Shown piece after piece: positions 40,713-50,081 of a stretch of 64,000 nucleotides of DNA. Position 1 is the stretch's first letter, and each line of letters begins with the position of its first letter. The position numbers and the translations under genes are program-made. This stretch comes from DASRDU01 sp046331565 (GTDB lineage Bacteria > Acidobacteriota > Blastocatellia > RBC074), in contig JAXLQP010000001.1 in the NCBI GenBank assembly GCA_046331565.1, forward strand, positions 1,984,001 through 2,048,000. The letters run 5' to 3'. Under the pieces are notes generated by a model. That model saw only the letters and a program-made list of their open reading frames with translations, searched no databases and was not told where the DNA came from.

Positions 40713-42080
40713 TCAACTGACAACCGCTCTGAGTTGTGTGATGGCATCGGTGAGGCTGACCGAGTCTTCACGATCCTGGCGCAGAAAGCTGATGATCTGA
40801 TCGTGCCGGGTGATGGCTTCATCAACGCGCGGGTTAGTGCCTTTCTGATATGCGCCGATGCTGATGAGGTCTTCGTTCCGGCTGTATTCAGCCAGCAGTT
40901 CGCGGACGCGGCCTGCGGCGGTGCGATGCTCTTTCGCCGTCACTTCGCCAAACAGCCGTGAGGCGCTGTTGAGAACGTCAATGCAAGGATAATGATTGCG
41001 CGCCGCAAGCTGCCGCGACAGCACAATGTGTCCATCCAGAATACCGCGCACCGCATCGGCAACGGGTTCGTTCATATCGTCGCCTTCGACCAGCACGGTG
41101 TAAAAGCCCGTGATTGAACCGCCGTTTGAAAAGTTCCCCGCGCGTTCGAGCAGGCGCGGCAGCAGCGCAAAGACCGAGGGCGTGTAACCTTTCGATGAAG
41201 GCGGTTCACCAGCGGCGAGTCCGATTTCGCGCTGCGCCATCGCAAAGCGCGTGACTGAATCCATAATCAGCAGCACGTTCGCGCCCTGTTCCCTGAAATA
41301 TTCGGCCAGCGTCGTCGCCGCCAGGGCCGCGCGAATGCGCACGAGCGGCGCGTCATCCGAAGTTGAAACGATCATCACTGAACGCTTCATGCCTTCTTCG
41401 CCAAGTTCGCGTTCGATGAAGCCGCGCACTTCGCGGCCACGTTCACCGACCAGGGCGATGACGTTCAGATCAGCCGTCGTGTGTTTCGCCATCATGCCGA
41501 GCAGCGTTGATTTGCCGACGCCGGAGCCGCCGAAAATGCCGATGCGCTGACCGACGCCCACGGTCAGCAATCCGTCAATCACGCGCACGCCCGTGCCGAG
41601 CGGTCTGGCAATGCTCGCGCGTTCGAGCGGATTGGCGGCAGCGCGATGCAGCGGATAACGCGCTTCGGCCATGATCGGCCCTTTGCCATCGAGCGGCTGA
41701 CCGAGCGCATCAACAACGCGACCGATGAAGCCGCGACCAACCGGAAAACCACTGCCGCTGGTTTCGTGACCGGCGGCTCTGATTTCATCACCGGCGCGAA
41801 TGCGCGGCATCGGGCCAAGCGGCATCGAAAGCACCGTCGCATCACGAAAGCCGATCACTTCCAGCGGCGCGTCAGGTTCGCCGTCGCGGCCTTTCAGGTA
41901 ACACAGATCGCCAACCGAAACCGCCGGGCCTGCCGATTCAATCACCAGCCCGACCGCGCGCCTGACCACACCCGTCGAAGTCAGCGGATCAATCTCAGCC
42001 AGCCGCTTCAGATAAGCGGCAAACATCGAGCCTTCAGCCGCGTGGTCGTGAAGTTGTAATTTCGCAGTCTGTCCTGACAT
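40713..42080 (-). CDS. fliI: Flagellum-specific ATPase FliI
   Basis: A 455-residue F1-beta-like ATPase. Walker A is GIFGGSGVGKSTLLGM, Walker B VLLIMDSVTRFA, and the segment AVGEPPSSKGYTPSVFALLPRLLERAG (here AAGEPP...) is typical. It energises type III export as a hexamer with FliH and FliJ. The C-terminal EDLISIGAYQKGTNPRVDEAI is the usual end region. Confidence 0.97.
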   Translation of the reverse strand: MSGQTAKLQLHDHAAEGSMFAAYLKRLAEIDPLTSTGVVRRAVGLVIESAGPAVSVGDLCYLKGRDGEPDAPLEVIGFRDATVLSMPLGPMPRIRAGDEIRAAGHETSGSGFPVGRGFIGRVVDALGQPLDGKGPIMAEARYPLHRAAANPLERASIARPLGTGVRVIDGLLTVGVGQRIGIFGGSGVGKSTLLGMMAKHTTADLNVIALVGERGREVRGFIERELGEEGMKRSVMIVSTSDDAPLVRIRAALAATTLAEYFREQGANVLLIMDSVTRFAMAQREIGLAAGEPPSSKGYTPSVFALLPRLLERAGNFSNGGSITGFYTVLVEGDDMNEPVADAVRGILDGHIVLSRQLAARNHYPCIDVLNSASRLFGEVTAKEHRTAAGRVRELLAEYSRNEDLISIGAYQKGTNPRVDEAITRHDQIISFLRQDREDSVSLTDAITQLRAVVS

Positions 42081-42104
42081 GGTTCAGATCAGATGATGAA
42101 GGCA

Positions 42105-42236
42105 GGAAGAGAGATGACGGAACAGACGGAAATAACGGAAAAGTCAAAAGGTACAAATGAAAGAAGCCAACAGAATGTCCTGTGAGATAGTTCCGTCTGT
42201 TCCGTTATTTCCGTCTGTTGCGGTCATCTCTCTTCC
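42105..42236. repeat. Long inverted repeat, GGAACAGACGG family
   Basis: Arms 42105-42140 and 42200-42236 pair over 36 bases with one inserted base. The element fills the fliH-fliI gap and ends 25 bases before the fliI start on the coding strand. Confidence 0.88.
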
Positions 42237-42250
42237 TCTGATTTCGCTTT

Positions 42251-42988
42251 TCAGCCCGCCAGCAGGCCGCGTTCGATGACGGCAAGCTGCTCTTCGATGC
42301 GGGCGTCTATGGTTCCGCTTTCGCCCTGCACGACGCAGCCGCCGCGTTTGATGGCGAAATCGGCCAGCAGTTCAATCGTGCTGTCAGGGCCGAGCTGCTG
42401 ACTGCTGGCAGTGACGTATTCAAATTCTTCCGGGCTGATTCTGACTTTGGCGGCCACGCGCGAAGGCAGGCGTTCAAGCGCGATGCGGGCGAGCGCAATC
42501 ACAATGTCCGGGTCGGCTGAGACTTCGCGGCGAATCACCTTGCGCGCAATTTCCAGTGCGAGGCGCACTAAATCATGTTCGGCCTGGGCGGCGACGACGG
42601 CGCGCAACCCGGCAATTTCTTCGATGGTCGTGGTCAGGCGGTCGCGCAATTCACTGACGGCCTGGCTGACTTCGGCCTGATGTGTGGCGCGGGATTCGGC
42701 CAGGCCTCGTTCGCGGGCTTCGCGTTCGATTTCAAGGGCGCGGGCCTGCGCCTGCGCCACGATGCGCGCCGCATCAGCCTGCGCGGCTTCGACAATCTGC
42801 AACGCTTCTTCCGCCGCCTGGCGCAGGGTTGATTCTGATTCGTGACCTGGCGGTTCGTCGTAAAAATCATCAGGCGTGGCGTGCGCAACGGGCGGCGGTT
42901 CAGGCGCAGCTTCCTGAGTGATCGTGGCCGGGACGATGAAAGGCGCAAAATCATGTTCGCCCGCGCCCTTGAACAGCCTAGCTGACAT
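42251..42988 (-). CDS. fliH: Flagellar export apparatus protein FliH
   Basis: A 245-residue protein with a central Ala/Glu/Arg-rich coiled coil (AEEALQIVEAAQADAARIVAQAQARALEIEREA, as motif) and a C-terminal FliH domain (LVRLALEIARKVIRREVSADPDIVIALARIALERL, as motif). It holds the FliI ATPase. The ATG at 42988 lies 11 bases inside the end of fliG, with GGAGAGG upstream, so the genes are coupled. Confidence 0.92.
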   Translation of the reverse strand: MSARLFKGAGEHDFAPFIVPATITQEAAPEPPPVAHATPDDFYDEPPGHESESTLRQAAEEALQIVEAAQADAARIVAQAQARALEIEREARERGLAESRATHQAEVSQAVSELRDRLTTTIEEIAGLRAVVAAQAEHDLVRLALEIARKVIRREVSADPDIVIALARIALERLPSRVAAKVRISPEEFEYVTASSQQLGPDSTIELLADFAIKRGGCVVQGESGTIDARIEEQLAVIERGLLAG

Positions 42989-44069
42989 AAGCATCCTCTC
43001 CGCCACTGCCGCCGAGGCTGATGACGCCCTGCTCGTCGAGTTCGCGCAGGATTTCGACCACTTCGCGCTGCGCCCCGGTCACATCCTTGAGCTTGACCTG
43101 GCCCATGTATTCCATTTCTTCCTTCATCATTTCGACGGCCTTCTGCGACATATTGCCGAAGAAACGGTTCTGCAATTCGGGCATCGTACCCTTGAGCGCC
43201 AGGGTGAGCGTCTTCTTGTCAACCCGTTGCAGAATTTCGCGGATGCCGAGATCGTCAATCAGCAGCAGGTCATCAAAGGTGACCATCATATTCCGCACCT
43301 GCAGGGCCAGTTCAGGATTGGACTGCTCCATCTCCTCGATCAGTTTCTGTGAGACATCACGATCCAGCCGGTTACAGAGTTCGGCCACTGAGCGCATGCC
43401 GCCGACGGACTGGCGGTTGTCGGTGCCCGCGCTCTTGAGTTTCTGATCGAGGACGACTGAAACGCGACGAATCACGTCCTGCGAAATCGCCTGCAAATTA
43501 GCCATGCGCAGCACAATGTCGGCGCGCTGATCTTCGGGCAGCGATTGCAGCGTGTCGGCGGCGGTTGAAGCGTCGAGATGCGCCAGCACAAGCGCGATGG
43601 TTTGCGGGTGCTCGTGCTGAAAGAGCTTGGAAAGCTGCTGCGGGTCGGCCTTCTGCAAGGCTTCGAAACCGGCGGTTGATTCGAGTGAACGAGTGATTTT
43701 ATCGAGCACGCGCTTGGCGATTTCAGCGCCGTAGGCTTTGACGAGCAGCCGCTTGGCATATTCGATGCCGCCCGACATAACGTAGGAACGGGCAATCATC
43801 AACTGATGAAACTCTTCCAGCACATCATCGGCCTGATCCGAAGTGACGCGCGTCAGCGTGGCGATTTCGCGGGAAATCGTCTGCACTTCATCTTCTTCGA
43901 GGTGCTTGAAAATTTCGCTCGCGGCTTCATCGCCGAGCACCAGGCACAGGATGGCGGCCTTGCGCGCGCCGTTCATCGGGCCATTGGCGTTGCCCCCCTG
44001 CATGCGCGAAAGCGCCAGCGCCATTTCGGCGGCAGCTCCGGCAATCTTTTCTTCACTCATCTCCGGCAT
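42978..44069 (-). CDS. fliG: Flagellar motor switch protein FliG
   Basis: A 363-residue rotor protein with FliG N, middle and C domains: KAAILCLVLGDEAASEIFKHL near the start, EHPQTIALVLAHLDASTAADTLQSLP (EHPQ motif) in the middle, and the charged torque helix LTLALKGTMPELQNRFFGNMSQKA near residue 285-310. It contacts MotA and FliF. The ATG at 44069 is used. The 3' end overlaps fliH. Confidence 0.97.
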   Translation of the reverse strand: MPEMSEEKIAGAAAEMALALSRMQGGNANGPMNGARKAAILCLVLGDEAASEIFKHLEEDEVQTISREIATLTRVTSDQADDVLEEFHQLMIARSYVMSGGIEYAKRLLVKAYGAEIAKRVLDKITRSLESTAGFEALQKADPQQLSKLFQHEHPQTIALVLAHLDASTAADTLQSLPEDQRADIVLRMANLQAISQDVIRRVSVVLDQKLKSAGTDNRQSVGGMRSVAELCNRLDRDVSQKLIEEMEQSNPELALQVRNMMVTFDDLLLIDDLGIREILQRVDKKTLTLALKGTMPELQNRFFGNMSQKAVEMMKEEMEYMGQVKLKDVTGAQREVVEILRELDEQGVISLGGSGGEDAYVS

Positions 44070-44145
44070 CGTTCAATTCCCTGTTCTCAACACCCGTTCA
44101 TTTCTGCTGCGGCGCAAACCGCCAGTGACGGACGGCTGTGATGGC

Positions 44146-45969
44146 TCAGCTTTTTTCCTGCAACCAGCTTCGCAGCGTGGTGGCCAGCGCTTCAGGACTC
44201 TTGTGGCTGCGATCAACCAGCAGTTTCTTGATTTCGCTGGCGCGTTTGACTTCAGCGACGGACGGCCCGTCAAGTTCAGCGGCGAGTTGCGCGGCCAGTT
44301 CTGATTCAATCTCGGCAATCGTGCGCGGCTCATCGCCGCTGCTTTCGCCGGTCGCGCCGGGCAGCGCGGCCCGCCGTTCACCTTCGGGCAGTTGCGCCGG
44401 GATTGTGGCAGCCGTCGTGTCACCGGCCTGATTGAGCGCCGCGCCAACTGAGAGCGGCGTGTCAGCGTTCGCCGTCGCAGGCAGCAATGCGGTGGCGGGT
44501 TTCATCGCTTCCTTCAACGCCTTCTGCGCCGGGCGCACGGCAAAGAAGATCAGCAGCAGCGCCGCCAGCACGATGCTGCCGTATTTGATCGCCATCAGGA
44601 TCAGTTCGCGGTAACGATCCAGCGGCGATGGTTTCGCATCCTGCGGCAGATCAAACGGCAGTGATTGCACGACAACCTGATCGCCGCGCTGCGTGTCAAT
44701 GCCGACCGCCGCCGCCACCAGATCCTGCATCTTTTTGAGTTCTTCAGCCGTGCGCGCTTCGGCCTTGCCCGTGTCCTTGCGGTAATCAACCACGACCGAA
44801 GCCGACAGTTTCATCAGCCTGCCGCCGTTGTTGAGCGTGCGCGTCACGGTCTTGTCAATTTCCCAGTTGGTTGTTGAGGCGTTGCGCGAATCACCAATCG
44901 CGGGCGGCAGCGGCGAAGCTGAAGGCGACGGCGCAGGCTGTCCGTTCGCGGGCGCTGGCGTCGGCGTTGGTGTCGGCTGAAGCTGCGGATCATTGGCGCG
45001 CGCGCCGACCAGCCCGCCAGGGCCGCGCAGTCCGCCGGTTCTGGATTCCTGCAAAGTCTGCTGCGAACGAATGGTCGCTGATTTCGGATCGTATTTTTCA
45101 GCGGTCTGTTCGATCTGACTGAAATCAACCTCAGCGGCGACATTGGCGCGCACGCGGCCTTCGCCAACGACGGGTTCCAGCAGTTCGACGATGCGGGCGG
45201 CGGTTTCCATTTCCAGTTTCTGCCGAATCGCCAGATTGGAATCAATCGGACTCGCGCCGTTTTTCGACTTTGCGCCGTCACGATCAGGCGAGGCAAAGAC
45301 GCGGCCCCGCGCATCCATCACTGAAATGTTTTTCGGGTCGAGTCCTTCAACGCCTGAAGCGATCAGATTGACGACGGCTTCAGTGCGTTCGCGTGACAGG
45401 TCGCGCCCGGCCCGCATGCGCAGCACGACCGAAGCCTTGGCCGGTTCGGTCTTGTCAATAAAGACCGAATCGCGCAGAGCCGTGACGTGCACGCGCGCCG
45501 ATTCGACTTCGTCCATGCCTTCGAGCGTGCGCGCCAGTTCGCCTTCAATGGCCCGCTGGTAATTCACCTTCTGCGTGAAATCAGTCGCGCCAAAACCGCT
45601 GCGGTCGAAAATGTCAAAGCCGACGTGATTGCCCGACAGAATGCCCGAAGCCGCAATCTGCAACCGCATTTCAGTGACGCGATCAGTCGGCACGCTGATG
45701 GTCGAACCGCCGCCCGACAGGCGATAAGGCACGCTCGCGGCTTTCAGTTTTTCGACAATGGCCTGAGCGTCAGTCGTGCGCAGGTCTGAAAAAAGCACGC
45801 CGTATTCCTGCTGCGAACCGAACCAGATCAGCGCGCCCATAAAGGCCAGCACAGCCGTCGCCGCCACGCCAATCGCCACGCGCTGGCGCGCATTGAGCTT
45901 CTGCCAGAGTTCAGTTACTGGTTTGAGTGCTGCTGGTACTTCCACGCTGACTTGTGTTCCCGGTCTCAA
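44146..45969 (-). CDS. fliF: Flagellar MS-ring protein FliF
   Basis: A 607-residue protein with two membrane segments (about 32-50 and 455-475), a YscJ-like N-terminal periplasmic part (EYGVLFSDLRTTDAQAIVEKLKA and DRVTEMRLQIAASGI) and GFDIFDRSGFGATDFTQKVNYQRAIEGELARTL (motif), and a C-terminal FliG-binding tail. The central region has a Pro/Gln/Thr-rich stretch. It is followed in the transcript by fliG at 76 bases. Confidence 0.97.
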   Translation of the reverse strand: MRPGTQVSVEVPAALKPVTELWQKLNARQRVAIGVAATAVLAFMGALIWFGSQQEYGVLFSDLRTTDAQAIVEKLKAASVPYRLSGGGSTISVPTDRVTEMRLQIAASGILSGNHVGFDIFDRSGFGATDFTQKVNYQRAIEGELARTLEGMDEVESARVHVTALRDSVFIDKTEPAKASVVLRMRAGRDLSRERTEAVVNLIASGVEGLDPKNISVMDARGRVFASPDRDGAKSKNGASPIDSNLAIRQKLEMETAARIVELLEPVVGEGRVRANVAAEVDFSQIEQTAEKYDPKSATIRSQQTLQESRTGGLRGPGGLVGARANDPQLQPTPTPTPAPANGQPAPSPSASPLPPAIGDSRNASTTNWEIDKTVTRTLNNGGRLMKLSASVVVDYRKDTGKAEARTAEELKKMQDLVAAAVGIDTQRGDQVVVQSLPFDLPQDAKPSPLDRYRELILMAIKYGSIVLAALLLIFFAVRPAQKALKEAMKPATALLPATANADTPLSVGAALNQAGDTTAATIPAQLPEGERRAALPGATGESSGDEPRTIAEIESELAAQLAAELDGPSVAEVKRASEIKKLLVDRSHKSPEALATTLRSWLQEKS

Positions 45970-45996
45970 ATCTCAAATCTGAAATCTGAAATTTCA

Positions 45997-46290
45997 TTAC
46001 ACCTGCATCCGCATCACTTCTTCGTAAGCGTTGATGACCTTGTTGCGAATCTGAAGCGCAAGCTGAAAGGTGAGATCAGCCGTTTGCAGCGCAATGACGG
46101 TGCGATGCAGATCGGGCGATTCGCCGGTGACGGCTTTGGCAATCTCAAGGTCGGCGTTCTGCTGCGACTTTTCGATCTTGTCGAGCGCGCCGCGCAGGCT
46201 GCTGCCAAAGGCTTCGCCCGTGGCTGCGGCTGTGCCGCCGACTGCGCTTTCGCCAAATGATGGAAGCGGATTGACGCCGGTAATTCTCAT
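45997..46290 (-). CDS. fliE: Flagellar hook-basal body protein FliE
   Basis: A 97-residue protein with the FliE end DLHRTVIALQTADLTFQLALQIRNKVINAYEEVMRMQV (motif). FliE joins the MS ring to the rod. The ATG overlaps the flgC stop (ATGA). A short run of CTCAAATCT/CTGAAAT direct units follows the gene at about 45962-45990. Confidence 0.95.
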   Translation of the reverse strand: MRITGVNPLPSFGESAVGGTAAATGEAFGSSLRGALDKIEKSQQNADLEIAKAVTGESPDLHRTVIALQTADLTFQLALQIRNKVINAYEEVMRMQV

Positions 46291-46787
46291 GAGTTTTCAG
46301 CCAGTCGCAGGGTCGCGCGCGCCAGTTCCTTCGCGGTCGAGAAGGCCGTGGCATTGGCTTCGTAAGAGCGCGCGGCAGAGATCATATTGACGGTTTCTTC
46401 GAGCGGATCAACATCCGGCATCGCCACATAACCGTTCGCATCAGCGTCAGGATGACCCGGCTCAAAGCGTTTGACGACTTCATCCGGCCCGGCAAGTCCC
46501 AGGCTGGCTTCAACGCCGACGCCCGCATCCTCGCGCTGAGTTTGTGCGGTCTGGCTGAACAGGCTGTCATCAAAGACATTGCTGAAAAGGCGACTGATCG
46601 GCCCGGACTGAGCGGTGTGGTTACCGGCGGCGATGGTTTCAAAATAAACATCGCGGCGGCGGTAAGGCCCGCCCTCAGCCGTGCGCGTGGTGTGCGCGTT
46701 GGCCAGGTTTGATGAAGCCGCTTCCAGGCGCTGGCGCTGCGCGGTCATCCCCTGAGCCGAAATTTCAAAAATGGTGAAGAGCGACAT
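46287..46787 (-). CDS. flgC: Flagellar rod protein FlgC
   Basis: A 166-residue rod protein: LFTIFEISAQGMTAQRQRLEAASSNLANAHTTRT at the start and VAMPDVDPLEETVNMISAARSYEANATAFSTAKEL at the end (motifs), both standard. The ATG at 46787 (MSLFTIFEIS) is the family start; the longer frame adds non-conserved residues. Somewhat longer than the usual 135-150 residues owing to a central insertion. Confidence 0.95.
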   Translation of the reverse strand: MSLFTIFEISAQGMTAQRQRLEAASSNLANAHTTRTAEGGPYRRRDVYFETIAAGNHTAQSGPISRLFSNVFDDSLFSQTAQTQREDAGVGVEASLGLAGPDEVVKRFEPGHPDADANGYVAMPDVDPLEETVNMISAARSYEANATAFSTAKELARATLRLAENS

Positions 46788-46895
46788 ACTGAACTGAAAA
46801 TCAACAGGCAGAAGGCAAAATTCAGAAGGCAAAGGGTCGGCACCGGGATTCCTGTTTCTGACTTCTGACCTTTGCCTGCTGACCTTTGACTTTCC

Positions 46896-47327
46896 TTACC
46901 TTCCTTCGCGGATCGCTGCGCGCAGGGTGCGCAGGCGCGATTGCAAAAGGGTCGTTCCCTGCAGGTAATGCAGACCGGCATCGGAAAGGGTGGCCATCTC
47001 GCGTCCGACATCCACGGTGTTGCCGTCAATGCCGGGCAGGGTGTTCGTCTGAGTCACGACCTGAGGGGCTGCGGGCAGGCTGTTCGGGAATGCTGCTGAA
47101 GAACCAGGGCTGCGGGAAACGGTCAGGGCTTCGCGGGCAGCGGACTGAAGGAACTGCTCGAAATCGAGTTCCTGCGCTTCATAACCGGGCGTGTCGGCAT
47201 TGGCCAGATTCCCGGCGACGATCTGCGCGCGGCGGCTTTGCACATCCAGATAACGAGCAAGCAGGCCGGTGATGCGGTCTGCTTCACTGATTCCTGACTG
47301 GCTCTGCTCAACACCGGGCAACGTCAT
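46896..47327 (-). CDS. flgB: Flagellar rod protein FlgB
   Basis: A 143-residue rod protein with LLARYLDVQSRRAQIVAGNLANADTPGY (motif) near the start and VDVGREMATLSDAGLHYLQGTTLLQSRLRTLRAAI at the end (motif). It is the first gene of the basal-body operon. GAGGAGG lies nine bases before the ATG, and a sigma-54-type promoter lies 28 bases upstream. Confidence 0.95.
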   Translation of the reverse strand: MTLPGVEQSQSGISEADRITGLLARYLDVQSRRAQIVAGNLANADTPGYEAQELDFEQFLQSAAREALTVSRSPGSSAAFPNSLPAAPQVVTQTNTLPGIDGNTVDVGREMATLSDAGLHYLQGTTLLQSRLRTLRAAIREGR

Positions 47328-47354
47328 CGGCGCGTTCCTCCTCGCCGCCCGTTG

Positions 47355-47370
47355 TGCAACCGCTGTGCCT
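47355..47370 (-). promoter_or_regulatory. Sigma-54-type (-24/-12) promoter of the flgB operon
   Basis: The minus strand reads AGGCACAGCGGTTGCA, compared with TGGCACG-N4-TTGCA; GG and GC are ten bases apart. Expected start of transcription is about 17 bases before the flgB ATG, which leaves the GAGGAGG site in the leader. It matches the site before fliL. Confidence 0.68.
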
Positions 47371-47550
47371 CAAGTCAGCAGCGGCAGAATCCGATATATC
47401 TCCTTGAATCGTGGCCCTGTCATCAGCGCCGCAGTGCCGGATGATCGGCAGCCGGGCTGTCAGGTGTCGTCTTTTTGGCATTGCGAACCCCGCTTCAGCC
47501 ATCGCTCCGCTTTTTCATCTGAATCGGTTTTCAATTGCAGGGACGCCGCG

Positions 47551-47636
47551 AGTGTGGCGCGATTTGCCAAAATCGCGCGGCTCTCACCACAGTTCGCTTG
47601 CGAGGTCAGCGCGATTTTGGCAAATCGCGCCACACT
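47551..47636. repeat. Nested double hairpin, GTGTGGCGCGATTTGCCA family
   Basis: Arms 47551-47578 and 47609-47636 are perfectly complementary over 28 bases. Each arm also contains its own dyad, GCGCGATTT-GCC-AAAATCGCGC, so it can fold as one long stem or two small hairpins. Copies at 56821 and 59564. Confidence 0.9.
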
Positions 47637-47683
47637 TCCCATCCCTGCACTGATCTGAAATCCGATCTGAATTGAGACACGCG

Positions 47684-47780
47684 ACAATGGAACCTGAATT
47701 CACCGCAGAGGAACACAGAGGAAACCGGATTTTATCTGTCCTCTGTGTTCCTCTGTTTCCTCTGTGGTGAATTTCATTGT
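47684..47780. repeat. Inverted repeat, CAGAGGAACACAGAGG family
   Basis: Outer ends ACAATG and CATTGT enclose arms made of AATTCACCGCAGAGGAAC and the complementary CCTCTGTGGTGAATT with tandem CCTCTGTGTT units. It resembles 35059-35130. It lies just 3' of the nested double hairpin. Confidence 0.8.
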
Positions 47781-48104
47781 CCCAGGCTTTCGTGGCCGAT
47801 TTTCAAGCGCGCAACACTGGTTATTCCGTAGCCTGATTTGAAATCTGATCTAATGCTTTTTTGCCAGCCACCCGATATGTGAGCATGAACGAAGTTCCCG
47901 CGCTTTGTTTACGTTGCCAGTAGTCTGAGTCGGGCAGTGCGCTTAGTCCACAGCATCATCCGCTCTGTTCTGCCTTTCACTGAGACAGCCATTAACAGCC
48001 GCTTTCATCACAGCGGCTTCATCAGGGTCATTCAATCTGGTCACCGGCGTTCACTGACGCCGCGCGGCCACCCTGATGGCAGACTGATTTGCCTGGAATT
48101 AATC

Positions 48105-50033
48105 ATGCTGAAGAACCTGAAGATCGGAAAACGCCTGAGTCTTTCCTTTGCGCTGGTGCTGCTGTTGATGAGCGGTGCGTCCATCACCGGTTACATTGCG
48201 GTCAGTTCGCTCAGCACGCTGACCTTTGACCTGCTCAATGGCGAACTGAAGTCGCTGGTTAATGCAACCCTCGCGCGCGGCGGCGTGCGCAATTTGCGCC
48301 GGTATGAAAAGGATCTGTTTCTGAATCTGAAGTCGCCGGAAAAAGTGCAGGAATATCAGGACAAGTGGCGGGAAGCGCACGAACAGGTCAGGGCGCATCT
48401 GAACCTGCTCGACAAATACACCTCGCTGCCTGAGGACAAGGCCGACCTGCAAAAGATCAAAGCTGAACTGGCGACTTACGACACAGCCTTTCAGCACATC
48501 GTCAGGCAGATTCACGATGGCCAGATTCAGGAACCCGCTGCGGCAAACGAGGCGCTGACGCCGCACAAGGAGGCGATTCGCAATCTGGAAGCCCTCACCA
48601 ACGAAATGGCCGCGCGGGCCGAGAAACGCATGGAGCAGAAAGAGTCAGTCGTGATCGGCATTGCCAGCCGCTCCCGGCTGATGACCATCAGCATTGCGCT
48701 GATCGCCTTTGTGATTTCAATTGCGCTGACCGTCGTCCTGACGCGCAGCCTCACCGTGCCGGTTTTGAAAGTCGTCGAGGTCGCACGCCGGATTGCCAGA
48801 GGCGACATTTCAGCCGAAATCACGGTTGATTCAACTGATGAAATCGGCCAGTTGATGCAGTCCATTCAGACAATGATGAATTATCTGAAGGAAATGTCTG
48901 AGGTGGCCGATCAGATCGCTTCAGGCAACCTGACGGTTCACGTCACGCCGCTTTCGGACGAGGATCGCTTTGGCAATTCATTCCGGCAGATGCTCCGTCA
49001 CTTGCACGAAACCGTCAGCCGCATCGGCCAGGGTTCAGGCGAAGTGGCCGCGACTTCATCACAGATTGCCGTCGCCAGCACCCAGGCCGGACGTTCAGCG
49101 CAGATGCTTTCATCCGCCACCGAAGAAATTACCGCGACCATTCAGCAGATGGCTTCATCAATCTCGCAGGTTTCAAAAAATGCGCAGACGCAGTCAGCCG
49201 CCGCCACTGAAACTTCTGCCGCCGTGACCGAAATGGTCGCCAGCCTGCGACAGATTTCAGACAACGTGCAGACGCTCGCGCGGCTGACATCGAGCGCCGG
49301 TGAGGCCGCGCAATCGGGCCAGCAGACGCTCAGCCTGGCCACGCACAACATCGAGCGCATTTCGACTTCGGTTGAATCGGCCAGCCAGACCATCTTCAGC
49401 CTCGGCAGTCGCGCTGAAAGCATTGGCCGCATCGTCGAAACGATTGACGACATTGCCGACCAGACCAACCTCCTCGCTTTGAATGCCGCCATCGAAGCCG
49501 CCCGTGCCGGTGAACACGGCCTCGGCTTTGCCGTCGTCGCCGATGAAGTGCGCAAGCTCGCGGAACTCTCAGCCCGCTCGACCCGCGAAATCAGTGACCT
49601 GATCACCGCCATTCAGAAAGAGTCGCGCACGGCGGTCACGCAAATGGATGAATCGAATCGCAGCGTCCGCGCTTATATTTCCGACACTTCGCTGCGCGAA
49701 TCGCTGCACAGCATCATTGGCGCGGTGGCAAGGGTCGTGGAACTGACGCAGGAAATCGAAGCCGCCACGAGCGAACAGTCAGCCGGGGCGGAACAGGTTT
49801 CCAAAGCGACTCAGGATCTGATGCGGCTGACGCAGGAAATCAGCGTGGCCACTGAAGAACAATCGGTCGGCACTGGTGAAATCGTGCGCGCCATGGATCA
49901 GATGCGCACTCAGGTGCAGTTCGGAGCCGGAATGGCTTCGGATCTGCAAACGTCAGCCGAACAACTGTTCGCGCAGTCGGACACGCTGAGAGGTGTGGTC
50001 AGCACCTTCAAAACCGGCGACTCACAGGCCTGA
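48105..50033 (+). CDS. Transmembrane methyl-accepting chemotaxis protein
   Basis: A 642-residue receptor. Two membrane helices (about residues 10-32 and 192-214) enclose a four-helix-bundle periplasmic sensor; then a HAMP domain and the signalling domain with the hairpin tip DDIADQTNLLALNAAIEAARAG. It opens the chemotaxis cluster. The ATG at 48105 (MLKNLKIGKRLSLSFA) gives the normal receptor start; the frame upstream is not used. No C-terminal CheR-binding pentapeptide is seen. Ligand unknown. Confidence 0.93.
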   Translation: MLKNLKIGKRLSLSFALVLLLMSGASITGYIAVSSLSTLTFDLLNGELKSLVNATLARGGVRNLRRYEKDLFLNLKSPEKVQEYQDKWREAHEQVRAHLNLLDKYTSLPEDKADLQKIKAELATYDTAFQHIVRQIHDGQIQEPAAANEALTPHKEAIRNLEALTNEMAARAEKRMEQKESVVIGIASRSRLMTISIALIAFVISIALTVVLTRSLTVPVLKVVEVARRIARGDISAEITVDSTDEIGQLMQSIQTMMNYLKEMSEVADQIASGNLTVHVTPLSDEDRFGNSFRQMLRHLHETVSRIGQGSGEVAATSSQIAVASTQAGRSAQMLSSATEEITATIQQMASSISQVSKNAQTQSAAATETSAAVTEMVASLRQISDNVQTLARLTSSAGEAAQSGQQTLSLATHNIERISTSVESASQTIFSLGSRAESIGRIVETIDDIADQTNLLALNAAIEAARAGEHGLGFAVVADEVRKLAELSARSTREISDLITAIQKESRTAVTQMDESNRSVRAYISDTSLRESLHSIIGAVARVVELTQEIEAATSEQSAGAEQVSKATQDLMRLTQEISVATEEQSVGTGEIVRAMDQMRTQVQFGAGMASDLQTSAEQLFAQSDTLRGVVSTFKTGDSQA

Positions 50034-50081
50034 CCAGGCGGCAGGCAGTCAGCACCGGCCAGACTATCCGCGAGGTAATCC

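Larger units (their letters stand above)
47328..48104. other. Divergent region between flagellar and chemotaxis operons
   Basis: This 777-base region has the flgB promoter at one end and must hold the promoter of the receptor gene at the other. It contains two inverted repeats (47551-47636 and 47684-47780). The longer open frame into 47937 is not conserved-looking and is not counted as part of the receptor. No clear promoter for 48105 was found. Confidence 0.5.

Noticed and set aside
48077..48091. Sigma-54-like site TGGCAGACTGATTTGC before the first receptor gene
   Set aside because: GG and GC are 11 bases apart, and the site is too close to the start codon to leave a normal leader.
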